In this document: positions 35,936-44,608 of the stretch, one piece after another | Position numbering within the stretch: the stretch's first letter is position 1 | Layout: each line of letters begins with the position of its first letter | Source: Gammaproteobacteria bacterium | GTDB lineage: Bacteria > Pseudomonadota > Gammaproteobacteria > Pseudomonadales > Azotimanducaceae | Reading direction: 5' to 3' | DNA: 46,912 bases | Assembly (NCBI GenBank): GCA_028818795.1 | Contig: JAPPND010000242.1 | Coordinates: forward strand, 1 to 46,912 | Position numbers and translations under genes: made by a program | The notes under the pieces: generated by a model | Seen by the model: the letters and a program-made list of their open reading frames with translations, nothing else | What the model was told of the DNA's origin: nothing | Databases searched by the model: none

Positions 35936-36715
35936 CTATGTTGAGTTCCGGTACCGCAACAGATCCTCAGACGTGACGTCGGACGCCGGAACGAGCCGGT
36001 AGTGCTTCTCCTGCACGACCTTGATCTCATCCTGATCCAGTGCAACCTCGAACATGGCGATCAGGTCGTCTTGGGCGAACTGGGTGAGGATGGGACGACA
36101 GATCAGGTCCGGTAGCCGCTCACGGCACCAGAGCAAGTCCTGCTCCGACTGAACGACGGACAACTGATCGCTCCCGCCTTTCGCCTGGACGGGCAACACG
36201 AACTGCCGGCCAGTGCTATCCACGGCGACATAGATCTCGTCCACCTCGATTTGGCCGATTTCACGGACGGTTGTTCGCAGGTGGTTCTGCAGGGAGTACG
36301 CGGAGACGCCCAAGAACAAGTCCAAGAGCCGGTTGTACCGGATCTTCGCTAAGAGCGCTTGCTCGTCGGACATCGCGTGAGCGGAGACGATCTCCGGGGT
36401 GGCATCGGGAATCTTGATTGTCATCAGGGCGGGATTCGGAACTATGCGATTGACGGTGACGAGTCGAAACGTGTACACGGACTGCCCGGCACCGCGAATC
36501 GTCCACTCCTTGCCGGGGGGAGCGGTCTCCAAGATGGCCTTCGGCAGCGGACGACGGTAGCGAAACGTGTAGAGCACATCGCCGAGGTTCTTGGGAAGGG
36601 GAACGCCCAGGTCTATTGCCACGTCGACCAGGTCTTCCCGGACGAATTCGACTTCGACGTCGCCAGGCTGAAACCGGTTGAGGAAGACGCGCTCGATTAT
36701 GCTGTTGTAGCTCAT
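35936..36715 (-). CDS. Putative restriction endonuclease (PD-(D/E)XK, QxK variant)
   Basis: 259 residues; ATG at 36715 overlaps the methyltransferase stop as ATGA. A longer open frame upstream only shadows that gene. The C-terminal half contains EVDEIYVAVDSTGRQFVLPVQAKGG (Asp159 ... Gln177-x-Lys179), matching the D ... QxK form of the nuclease active site seen in Mrr-type enzymes. The N-terminal ~140 residues are unknown and may read the DNA target. Coupling to a C5-methyltransferase gene strongly suggests the endonuclease of a type II-like system. The recognition site cannot be read from sequence. It faces the DISARM-like operon tail to tail. Confidence 0.65.
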   Translation of the reverse strand: MSYNSIIERVFLNRFQPGDVEVEFVREDLVDVAIDLGVPLPKNLGDVLYTFRYRRPLPKAILETAPPGKEWTIRGAGQSVYTFRLVTVNRIVPNPALMTIKIPDATPEIVSAHAMSDEQALLAKIRYNRLLDLFLGVSAYSLQNHLRTTVREIGQIEVDEIYVAVDSTGRQFVLPVQAKGGSDQLSVVQSEQDLLWCRERLPDLICRPILTQFAQDDLIAMFEVALDQDEIKVVQEKHYRLVPASDVTSEDLLRYRNST

Positions 36716-37995
36716 GCGGTGGCTCGGGCCAGATCGCGCTCGACATCCTCCTGCTTGCGTTTGGTTGCACCGCTCTTGCGGTCTCGTTTGGCGATGGGGA
36801 CCTCCACACTCCAGTGTGCGGCCGCCTCGGTCATATCCATGCTGAGGAGATTGGTCGGGCCAAGCGGAATCGAGCCCGTCGGGCGGCTGGGTTCCACGCC
36901 GAGCGATTCGAGGACGGATGCGGCGACTGCTCTCGCCAAAGGTGGGGGAACCGAGTTGCCGATCTGCCGGGCACCATGCCACTTCGTGACGTGAAACCGG
37001 AACCAGTCCGGGAACCCGTGAAGACGTGCCATTTCTCGTACGGTGACGCAGCGGTCGTAGCGATAGTGAATCGGCCTGGGGCTGGTGAACGCGCCCCGTG
37101 CGGCGTCGGTGCCCGCCCGGAGAGTGTTCGAGACGCCGTTCGCGGCTAGCTTGTAGAACCGGGATATGGGCTCGACGGCGTCCGGTCGGGTTTTGTGGAA
37201 CCGTCGTCGCGAAATGTCCGTATGCGCCGTGCGCAAACTCGCCGTAAAGAGTTGCGGATCCCACTCGCGAACGTAGCCGAAGTGCCAAGCGTCGTTGCTC
37301 AAACACCGCATCTCTCTCGCGTAGGCGCTCAAATCCGAGAGCGGCCCACTGACGCATACCGTGTCCGAGGAAACAAGCTCGTCAAAGTCCTCTGCGTCAG
37401 GTAGGTCTTGCAGCGCCTCCCGGCATGTGGTTGGAGGAGCAAGGATCTGAGGCATCGGGTAACGCAGGATCGACCCGCCTTTTGCACCCAAGAGGAAGAG
37501 GCGTTGCCGGTCCTGGGGCACTCCAAAGTGGCGGGCGTTGAGAACCTGCCACGGGAGTGTCACCGAATAGCCCGCTACTTGGAATTCGGCGGTCAACTCG
37601 TCGAGAAGCTGGCGGTGCTTGCCGACGGTGAGTCCTCGGACGTTCTCGAGGACGAAGACGGAGGGCTTGAGCTCGACGACGAGGCGAAGGAAGTGCTTGA
37701 TGAGTTGGTTCCTCGGGTCATCGAGAGCCCGCTTGCCGATCATGGAGAATCCCTGACAGGGTGCCCCTCCGACGATGACGTCGATGGGCGCCGACAGTCC
37801 GCAGCGGATGTCGGTTCCGCTGATCTCGGTCGCGTCGGCACACAGAGTCGGGCACTCCGGGAAATTGAAAGCGTGCGTAGCCGCATGGACCGGATCGATC
37901 TCGATTGCCGCAACGACATCGAATCCGGCTTGCTCGAACCCTAGCCCCAATCCGCCGACGCCGGCGAACACATCCAGTACCGTCGGGCGGGTCAC
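36712..37995 (-). CDS. C5-cytosine DNA methyltransferase
   Basis: 427 residues from a GTG at 37995 that overlaps the upstream stop as GTGA; the frame is open further upstream but MTRPTVLDVFAGVGG is the normal beginning of motif I. Catalytic motif IV GGAPCQGFS (Cys80), motif VI VLENV (Glu117), motif VIII around QDRQRLFLLG (~161-170), and motif X GNSVPPPLA near the end. It transfers a methyl group to cytosine C5 in duplex DNA, protecting host DNA. It could serve its coupled endonuclease, the divergent GIY-YIG nuclease, or the DISARM-like operon, since class 2 DISARM uses a C5-methyltransferase (DrmMII). Confidence 0.92.
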   Translation of the reverse strand: MTRPTVLDVFAGVGGLGLGFEQAGFDVVAAIEIDPVHAATHAFNFPECPTLCADATEISGTDIRCGLSAPIDVIVGGAPCQGFSMIGKRALDDPRNQLIKHFLRLVVELKPSVFVLENVRGLTVGKHRQLLDELTAEFQVAGYSVTLPWQVLNARHFGVPQDRQRLFLLGAKGGSILRYPMPQILAPPTTCREALQDLPDAEDFDELVSSDTVCVSGPLSDLSAYAREMRCLSNDAWHFGYVREWDPQLFTASLRTAHTDISRRRFHKTRPDAVEPISRFYKLAANGVSNTLRAGTDAARGAFTSPRPIHYRYDRCVTVREMARLHGFPDWFRFHVTKWHGARQIGNSVPPPLARAVAASVLESLGVEPSRPTGSIPLGPTNLLSMDMTEAAAHWSVEVPIAKRDRKSGATKRKQEDVERDLARATA

Positions 37996-38366
37996 AGGGC
38001 GCCTCCGTCGAGAGATCGAACGAGGCGTTGTCCGAGCGAGTCTACGTCCGCCGTATCGCCTTCCCAGACGCAAACCTGCCGGGCCTGGTCAGCGATGTCG
38101 CGGACGTTTCTAGGGTCTTGGCCTCGTTTCTTGCTGACTTTGTAACCCCAGTAGTCGAGCAGCTTGGAGGGGAGCCACCCCTTGCGGCTGTCGAGACAGC
38201 GCGAAAAGCCGACGCGGGCCAAGACTACCTTGTGTCGCGGCCTGAACACGAGGTTGAGTTGGCCACATCGTTTGCGTCGATGGAGGCTGTAGCCGTAGCT
38301 AGTGCGGCGCACCATCCGCCTGACGCTCTCTTCGGTGCCGGTGTGCTGTTGTCGGATCGAGGGCAT
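37992..38366 (-). CDS. Vsr-like mismatch endonuclease, active-site degenerate
   Basis: 124 residues from the ATG at 38366, fitting the predicted transcription start near 38405. The sequence follows Vsr along its length: MPSIRQQHTGTEESVRRMVRRTSYGYSLHR at the start, then the central strand pair, DYWGYKVSKKRGQDPRNVRD and CVWEGD. Key positions differ: the metal-binding Asp in PDLVF is Asn (LNLVF), and the zinc/His segment normally like HGCFWH is RVGFSRC. Vsr nicks at T:G mismatches made by deamination of 5-methylcytosine, so its coupling to the methyltransferase (stop/start GTGA) is natural, but this copy is probably inactive or has changed function. Confidence 0.7.
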   Translation of the reverse strand: MPSIRQQHTGTEESVRRMVRRTSYGYSLHRRKRCGQLNLVFRPRHKVVLARVGFSRCLDSRKGWLPSKLLDYWGYKVSKKRGQDPRNVRDIADQARQVCVWEGDTADVDSLGQRLVRSLDGGAL

Positions 38367-38406
38367 CGTCGTTGATCGGACTTCTAGTGTGGTTTGGTGA
38401 CCACTT

Positions 38407-38440
38407 GGGATACTGTATATCCCTACAGACTGTTTCTCAA
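38407..38440 (-). promoter_or_regulatory. Promoter of the vsr-methyltransferase-endonuclease cassette with operator
   Basis: On the minus strand a -35 TTGAGA (38440-38435), a 17-bp spacer and a -10 TACAGT (38417-38412) give 5/6 and 4/6 matches to consensus; the start would be near 38405. Overlapping inverted repeats cover the -10: GGGATA (38407-38412) with TATCCC (38418-38423), and CTGTA (38413-38417) with TACAG (38424-38428). This is a good place for a repressor, as needed to time methyltransferase and endonuclease synthesis. Confidence 0.55.
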
Positions 38441-38648
38441 CGCCTACGAGAGCCGTTTCCGCCGGGCTGGTGCGCGAGGTTCGCGAACTCGCTCTGGCCC
38501 AAGTTAACAGTGACGGCGTCGCCCGCATCTGACACGACCCCCGCCGCGAACTCGTGAGCCCAGTTCCGCAGTTGGACTGTCGCCGCTGGGTCCGATAGGG
38601 TGGATTGATCGTTCTCACTTGTCTGATTGCGGGCTTCGCTTCGCCAAC

Positions 38649-39254
38649 ATGCCACCGGTTCGAGTTCTACAGCTGGACGGCAAGTCCTACGAGTTTGTCC
38701 ATGTCGTATTGGATTTCGTCAATGACCAGCACGAGAATGTGTTCGCCCGGAAGAACAACAAGACTCTCCGAGAGACCCTCGGTCATCGCCGCTATCTAGG
38801 CTTGGCCCCGGTGTGCCACGCCAACTACTCGCAGCACCTGGACTCGCCATTGGGCGAGGTGCTACATCAGCTGAAGACCTCGGGAGACCCTTTCTACAGG
38901 CAGTTCTTGAACGCATACGGGGACCTGGCGTATTCCACGTTCTCCATTGCGGACCCGGCAGCCCTTGCCGCCCGTGGTGTCTACACCTACTACGCGGGCT
39001 CTGATCTGAAATACATCGGACGCTGCAAGGACGCGATGAAGAAGCGGATCAACCAAGGCTACGGGAAGATCCATCCTAAGAACTGCTTTCGCGATGGTCA
39101 GGCTACCAACTGCCACCTGAACGCGCTGATTACGGCCGCGACTGCCGCCGTGACGCTATGGCTTTGCAGGATGGACAACGGCGTCGAAATCGAGGCCTTG
39201 GAAGCCGATTTGATTTCGCGCTACGCCCCACCTTGGAACATCCAGCATCGTTGA
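38649..39254 (+). CDS. GIY-YIG nuclease, possible type II restriction enzyme
   Basis: 201 residues from the ATG at 38649; a TTG at 38619 in the same frame is an alternative and neither has a strong ribosome-binding site. The C-terminal half is a GIY-YIG nuclease: GVYTYY (110-115), LKYIGR (120-125), the HPKNCF segment, and the catalytic Glu in IEALEADLI (~182-185) followed by RYAPPWN. Size and layout resemble the GIY-YIG restriction enzymes of the Eco29kI type, whose partner is also a C5-methyltransferase. Transcribed divergently from the vsr/methyltransferase cassette, so it may be that enzyme's true partner or a second nuclease. Confidence 0.75.
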   Translation: MPPVRVLQLDGKSYEFVHVVLDFVNDQHENVFARKNNKTLRETLGHRRYLGLAPVCHANYSQHLDSPLGEVLHQLKTSGDPFYRQFLNAYGDLAYSTFSIADPAALAARGVYTYYAGSDLKYIGRCKDAMKKRINQGYGKIHPKNCFRDGQATNCHLNALITAATAAVTLWLCRMDNGVEIEALEADLISRYAPPWNIQHR

Positions 39255-39520
39255 CGACGCAGGGACATCGGTCTACTCGAGCGCTGCCGGACGGCTATGG
39301 ATAGTAGGTCACAGCCCGCCATACCAATCCACGACATCGACAAACGTGGCGGTCTCCCCCACGACCACTTTCAACGCCTCCTTGCCCCTTGCGGGCCTGG
39401 GAGCGTTTGCCGGGAGGCTGGAGCTAGGGCTACGGCTGGACGCCGGCCCTTGGGACGGACCAGACACGAACAACGAAACGACCCGCCATGCGGGCCGTCC
39501 GATCATGGGATGTTGTAAGC

Positions 39521-39727
39521 TCAACCCCGTGCCGATTCCCTTCGATTCTTGTCCGTCCGTGGCTTGGGTGGCGGCACATCCCGTAGGGCTTCTCGCAGAC
39601 CCCGCTTGACCGCGTTGGTCGCCCTCGTCGCGTCGCGTTGGGCCTGCCGCTTGATGTCCTCCCTTATTTTGGTCGCTGTTGGAGGCGGTGGCGGAGGTGG
39701 CGCACCCGCAGCCAGCCTGTTTCTCAT
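39521..39727 (-). CDS. Small basic proline-tract protein
   Basis: 68 residues; ATG at 39727 is preceded by AAGGAGAAGGAG, a strong ribosome-binding site, which is the main reason to accept it. The protein has a run of seven prolines (residues 10-16), then a basic helix-forming stretch (IREDIKRQAQRDATRATNAVKRGLREALRD) and a basic tail. No family recognised. Flanking gaps (39255-39520 and 39728-39998) show no further genes. Confidence 0.45.
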   Translation of the reverse strand: MRNRLAAGAPPPPPPPTATKIREDIKRQAQRDATRATNAVKRGLREALRDVPPPKPRTDKNRRESARG

Positions 39728-39998
39728 CTCCTTCTCCTTGCTTGGCTCATGGCGGACCGCCGCCTGAAGGACGGTCGACGTGTGCACCTTATCTCACGGC
39801 TCCCGTGAAACAACCACCCGACTGCCCGGCAGGTCGACACACTCATCGGATTGGCGGAGGGCTTTGTCTTGGAGGGCATCGTGGACGCGCCCGAACCGAG
39901 ATTCCCTTCGGGGTCCACCTCGCGTTGAATCGAGGCGGCTTGTTCGATTGCCGGTTGTTGCCATTCGCCTCCCGATAGGTCAACTCCATACGTCCAGC

Positions 39999-42905
39999 TC
40001 AAACCGGGTTGTTGGCTGGCTTTTCGCTATTGCCTTGCGCCTCATCGAGCCATGAGGCCCGAATGTCCGCAGCGACCTCGAGAACTTCCTCCGCGGCGCG
40101 GACGTCCTCCCCGCCCTCTTGGCGCACCGCGACGATCAGGGGCGTCAGCGTATCGGCCTTGTCCTGGTCGGCCGATAGCAGGTCGACTAGGTATTTTGGC
40201 CGGAACCCTGCGCCGAGTGCTTCGGACACGAGGAGAATCATGTCGCCGATGGCGCGCATGTCGGGGTGGAACACTTGGTACGCCAACTCGAACCTCGCGT
40301 GCGCCGCGTCCAGATCGCCGAGCGTCAGAAGGGCGCGCGCGGCGTAGCAACGAGCGCGCCAGACGAAGGCTTCGTCGTCCACGGTCGCGAACTCACGTTC
40401 TAGCTGATCACAGGTGGCGAGCGCGGCGTGCGGACGGTCGTGGGCGATTTCAAGCGCGGCGCGGGTGACTAGGGCACGGCCAAGGTGGACGCGGAGGCCC
40501 TCAACGTCGGCGAAGCTCGTGAAGACTTGGTTCAACGCGGCTTGGGATTCGTCATGAGACTGGGCAACGTCAAGGGCACCGGCCTTACGGATCATCGCGG
40601 AAACGGCGAGGACGCGCGTTTGTTCATCGGGACCGGGCGAGAAGCGGACGACGACGTCGTCCCAGGTGGCGATGGCGGATTCGAGGTCGCCGAGCCGTAG
40701 TTGCGCGACACCACGGTTCAAGAGCGCAGTCGCCACCTGCCGTCGAATGTTGGGCTCGTCGGTCGCGGCGAAACGATCGACGACTTGGTCGAAAATGCGG
40801 ATGGCGCGAGGGGAGTCGTCGGCGTCCCGGCTGAGCGTAGCGCCGAGGTTGACGAGGCCTTGGGCGACCCAGTATTGGATCTCCGGGTCCGGGCTGTCGC
40901 CGTAAGTGCGGTCGAGTGTCTCGTACGCGTCGATCGCGCCCTTGTGATCGTCCATCTTTCCGAGGCCGAGGCCCCTGTTGAACAGAGCGCTGGCGAGCCG
41001 TACCTGGGCTTCCGGTATCTCGCAATCGCCGTAGCGCCGCCAGGCGGCATCGTAGGTGGCGACGGCGCTGGTAGTGTCGTCCATAAGGTCGAGGGCGGTT
41101 CCCTTATTGACGAGCGCGACGATGGCCAGGAGCTTGAGGTCCTTCTCTTCGCGGTCGCCGAAACGGGCAACGATCCCGTCGAGAGTGTCGACTAGAGTGG
41201 CAAACTGCCCGTCGTCGCGTAGCGCATCTGCCTTGTTTGCCAGGGCCATCGCAAGCCTGGTTTCGGCAGCTGGGTTCTCAGGTTCGCAGAACCGTTCGAT
41301 AATCCGGTCGCACGCGCCGATTGCCGCAGCGGCATCGCCTAGTTCGTTGAGTGCCGCGCATCGATTGGCCTTCGCGTTCCAGACGAGTTCCTGGACAACA
41401 GGGTCTTCTTCGCCGCCGAAGCGTTGGATCAACTCCTCGTATACCGCGAGTTCTGCGCGGTGGTTCCCGACCTCGTCGAGACAGTTGGCCTTGATGGCGA
41501 GCACCTTGCAGGTGGTGGCTGGTGGCAGCGCTTCGCCCGTGAGTAGGCGTTCACACGCGAGCAGCGCTTGTTCGTGCCGACCTTCTTCGACGGCCTTGGT
41601 CACCGGCGCGAGGAAGCCTGATTCGAAGACGCCGACGAACGTGTGTTCGTCGCGGAGTGCGCGGGCGATGCCTTGGTAGATGGCGACGGACTCGGAAGCG
41701 CCGTGGACAAAGTCGTCCGACATCCCCAGCAGATGGTCGGGGGAGTAGAACGCCACCATGAAGCGGATGAGGTTGCGGACGACTGCGGCTTCGTCGCGTT
41801 CGCGGCGTAGCTTGTAGTAGATGCTGTAGAGCCGCTCGGTGGCGACGTACCGCTTGCGCCGTCCGGTGCCCTGCGACGAGATCAGCCCGCGCTCAAGCAG
41901 CCGGCCGATGCAGGTAGATGTCGGACGAACGTCCATGCGCGCCCGTTGTGCGATTTCCCCCGTGCCCGAGGGCTGCCAGAGATCGATGATGGCCACGTAG
42001 ACGCGCTTTTCGCCCCGGGGCAGCTGCTCGAGGTGGCCCCGGAAATATTCGGTGTGGTTGTCGATGAGGGTGACGAGTTCCTCCATCAAGCGGGGCAGGG
42101 AACGGTGGAGGGCGAACTCGGCGACGATGACGAGAAGCCGGGGGCTGCCGCCGGTGAAGATCTCCAGCGGCCGGATCGTCCGTTCCGACGCGCCGTCGCC
42201 GCTCACGGTGCCCCATAGGCGCAGGCACGCAGCCGAGTCGAGCGGCTTGAGGTCTACGAAGCGGAACAGTTCGAAGAAGGGCTCGTCGGCCTTGCGGAGT
42301 TCCGGAAACCGGGTGGTTGCCGAGCCGAGCAGCATGATGCGGGGCTCGTTCTGCAGCACGGCGCGTAGCGACCAGCCGAACTCGTCGTCGGCGTCTCGGC
42401 ACAGGTTCTGAAGGTTCTCGACGATCAACACGAGCCGGCGGTCGAGGCGGCCGGCGGCATCGAGCAGGGTGCCGAACGCCTGGGGGGCGAGATCGGGGCG
42501 CCAGCGTGCGCAGAGATCGTCGCGCGACCGACGCAGCTCGTGCGCGAGATCGGGAGCGGTGGACTCAATCTCGAGGATGAGATGGAACAGCACCTCCAGC
42601 CAAAACTCGCCGATGTCGTAGGCCTCGTGGCTCTCTTCCATGAACCGGACGGGCAGCAGGTGCTGCGAGTACTCCGGATTCGAGCGCAGTTCCGCAGCGG
42701 TTCGGGCGAGGAGCATGGTCTTGCCGGCGCCCCGGGGCGCGACGACGAGGGTGCTTTGGCAACATGCCGCGTCGATATTGCTGCGCAGGACATCGAGGAG
42801 AATCTCCAATTCGCTCTCGCGAACGACGAACTGGCGGATGACTTCGTCGTCGGTCTGCCCGGTGCCGGGATTGAATTTGCGGACGGCCCCCATCGGGGAA
42901 GTCAT
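39999..42905 (-). CDS. P-loop ATPase with long TPR region (STAND-like)
   Basis: 968 residues; ATG at 42905 overlaps the upstream frame's stop as ATGA. The N-terminal ATPase part has Walker A VAPRGAGKT (~55-63), Walker B-like LVLIVENLQNL, sensor LLGSATTRFPEL and a winged-helix segment (GTGEIAQRARMDVRPTSTCIGRLLERGLI). From ~430 onwards there are many TPR-like helix pairs with recurring patterns (AIGACDRIIERF, AVATYDAAWRRYGD, AIDAYETLDRTYGD, AIRIFDQVVDRF). ATPase-wHTH-TPR proteins of this kind act as signal-transducing NTPases or regulators; some are defence proteins. Coupled to the smaller ATPase upstream, suggesting the two form one system. Confidence 0.8.
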   Translation of the reverse strand: MTSPMGAVRKFNPGTGQTDDEVIRQFVVRESELEILLDVLRSNIDAACCQSTLVVAPRGAGKTMLLARTAAELRSNPEYSQHLLPVRFMEESHEAYDIGEFWLEVLFHLILEIESTAPDLAHELRRSRDDLCARWRPDLAPQAFGTLLDAAGRLDRRLVLIVENLQNLCRDADDEFGWSLRAVLQNEPRIMLLGSATTRFPELRKADEPFFELFRFVDLKPLDSAACLRLWGTVSGDGASERTIRPLEIFTGGSPRLLVIVAEFALHRSLPRLMEELVTLIDNHTEYFRGHLEQLPRGEKRVYVAIIDLWQPSGTGEIAQRARMDVRPTSTCIGRLLERGLISSQGTGRRKRYVATERLYSIYYKLRRERDEAAVVRNLIRFMVAFYSPDHLLGMSDDFVHGASESVAIYQGIARALRDEHTFVGVFESGFLAPVTKAVEEGRHEQALLACERLLTGEALPPATTCKVLAIKANCLDEVGNHRAELAVYEELIQRFGGEEDPVVQELVWNAKANRCAALNELGDAAAAIGACDRIIERFCEPENPAAETRLAMALANKADALRDDGQFATLVDTLDGIVARFGDREEKDLKLLAIVALVNKGTALDLMDDTTSAVATYDAAWRRYGDCEIPEAQVRLASALFNRGLGLGKMDDHKGAIDAYETLDRTYGDSPDPEIQYWVAQGLVNLGATLSRDADDSPRAIRIFDQVVDRFAATDEPNIRRQVATALLNRGVAQLRLGDLESAIATWDDVVVRFSPGPDEQTRVLAVSAMIRKAGALDVAQSHDESQAALNQVFTSFADVEGLRVHLGRALVTRAALEIAHDRPHAALATCDQLEREFATVDDEAFVWRARCYAARALLTLGDLDAAHARFELAYQVFHPDMRAIGDMILLVSEALGAGFRPKYLVDLLSADQDKADTLTPLIVAVRQEGGEDVRAAEEVLEVAADIRASWLDEAQGNSEKPANNPV

Positions 42906-44136
42906 CGTTCGACGCCCGCAATGGCCGCGTCGCGTTCTTTGAACGGCTCGTGCCCACGCCCGAACCGGGCAATCCACCAGTCGCGCAGCAACCGGGACTG
43001 AAACACGTGGCCGTCGTCGCGCGGCACCAGGTAGCCGTCGTGGACGAGGACGTCGAGGACGGTCGTGATTCGGCCTGGGGTTTCGTCGCCCAGTGCGGCG
43101 AGATGTGCCTCGAAGCGGTCGCGGGCGGTGGCGGTCAAGATGCCCTGGGTGCCGCTTCGGTGAGAATCTCTAGCGCAATGCGGTGGCCCCGTTCGTCGAA
43201 GGCGTCGCGGAGCCGTGTGTCGTAGTGCATTAGGTCGATTTGGCCCCAAGGCGCGAGCAGGGAATCTCGGTAGACCCGGTCGACAGCCTCGAGGCGGATC
43301 TCTGCGCGACCTTTGATCATGGCGTCCTCGCGCAGGTGGGCGAAGAACGACTGCACGTGGTGGGGAATGCCGATGCCGAGTTTCTCGACCACGGCGTCGG
43401 CGACACCGGCCTCGACGCGCAATCGATGGCTCGCGGCCAGTCGCGCGAGGCAACCGGCGCTCGTGTCGCGGTTCCACGGTTGCAGACGGAAGGTGTGGAG
43501 GTGGTTGATGCGGTCCGGTAGCCCGATACGGGTGGCGAGCGGGATGAGGCCGATGCTCCCGGAGGCGATGAAAGTCAGACCGCGACCGGCGACATTCTGC
43601 TGCACGGCGCGCAACCATGTGAGGAACTCGTCCACGCGTTCGCGTCCGCGGTCACGGCGGAGAAGGCTGAGCAGGAAGATCGGGAGTTCGTCGAGGACGA
43701 TGAGGACCGGTTTCGGTTCGTTGGCGCACGTCTCGAATAGTTCTTTGCCGTGACGGCGCCAGTTGCCATCGTCTAGGCTGGCACGAACCTTGAGGCGGAA
43801 CTTGTATGCGCTGACCTCGTCAACGTTGGCGGCCAAGCGGGCCATAGTCGACGCGAAGCGATTCGCGAGCGTACGAACCGAGTGCAGTCGTTGCGCGATG
43901 AGCGCTACGACATCCTGCGGATGAACCGCTTCTTCGATGTCGACAAAGAAGAACAGCCAGCCGTCGAGCTCCAGACGCCGGCCCAATTCGCGCGCCAAGC
44001 TGGTCTTGCCCATGCGCCGCTGGCCGGTCAACAGCACGTGATTGCCGTCCCTGACCCGTTCGGCAAGCAAGGCAAGTTCGGCCTGCCGACCGAAGAAATC
44101 GTCGCCTTGTACCCATCTTCCCGGTGATGATCTCAT
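42902..44136 (-). pseudogene. AAA-type ATPase gene with a frameshift near the 3' end
   Basis: Starts at the ATG at 44136; the frame extends to 44211 but that would lie upstream of the predicted transcription start. Walker A LLTGQRRMGKTSLA and Walker B PVLIVLDELPIFLL define an archaeal-ATPase-like P-loop protein. The first frame ends at 43135 after ALEILTEAAPRAS. The alternative frame continues GILTATARDRFEAHLAALGD...VLDVLVHDGYLVP...QSRLLRDWW, a typical C-terminal winged helix, and ends at 42902 overlapping the next start. One base has therefore been lost near 43142-43150 (mutation, sequencing error, or programmed shift). Original product about 411 residues. Confidence 0.75.
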
Positions 44137-44165
44137 TGGTCGTTTCCGTTCGGTCGCTGCGGCGT

Positions 44166-44211
44166 GACAATAGTTGTTCAACAGGATTGTTGTCAACAAA
44201 TTTGATGACAA
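44166..44211 (-). promoter_or_regulatory. Promoter and palindromic operator of the ATPase pair
   Basis: On the minus strand a perfect -35 TTGACA (44195-44190), 18-bp spacer, -10 TATTGT (44171-44166); expected start near 44158, 22 bases before the ATG at 44136. A 24-bp inverted repeat GTTGTCA (44188-44194) / TGACAAC (44205-44211) overlaps the -35, and a further GTTG-AA-CAAC lies between -35 and -10. The region is notably AT-rich. A repressor site is likely. Confidence 0.6.
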
Positions 44212-44608
44212 CTTTTGGGATGACTATTACAAGCAACCGATGGCTGCCTGAATGACTGCGGGCCAGCTGTGGAACAATGGGCCCTTGAGGCTGCGGTCGC
44301 TCAACATCGAGTTGAAACAAGCGACGAGAGGCGTCATCCGGCGTGTACCATGCCGCACTGCATGGCGCCTGCGCGGCATTTGGTTGCGCCAAGGTCCTGT
44401 TTGAATGCGAGTTGAGCGAGGTAGGACAGTAACGGCTGAACCCTCTGCGTTCAGGGTCATTGGCGACTTCGGTCGCTTTGTGCGTTGTTTGGTCCAGCGT
44501 GGATGGCGTAACTTTGGCTGGACTTCGTTTGCGTACCATATCCAGCCGCGTGTGACTTGCGCGACGCTCGACTGCCGGCACGGGGTTCACTAACGGAAGG
44601 GTTCGAAA
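44212..44608. other. Intergenic stretch without recognisable gene
   Basis: Nearly 400 bp between the ATPase promoter and the MSGGHF-type gene. I see no convincing coding sequence on either strand, no tRNA, and no long inverted repeat. It ends with GGAAGGG, the ribosome-binding site of the next gene. It may hold remnants of decayed genes. Confidence 0.5.

Noticed and set aside
36716-37357. Upstream extension of the endonuclease frame
   Set aside because: Shadow of the methyltransferase gene; ATG at 36715 overlaps its stop.
38437-38655. Minus-strand frame with HEFAAGVVSDAGDAVT, faintly like an alcohol dehydrogenase segment
   Set aside because: Too short, no cofactor-binding part nearby, and it overlaps the divergent promoter region; likely chance.
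44137-44211. Upstream ATG start (44211) for the ATPase
   Set aside because: It lies within the predicted operator and upstream of the predicted transcription start; the ATG at 44136 fits the promoter.
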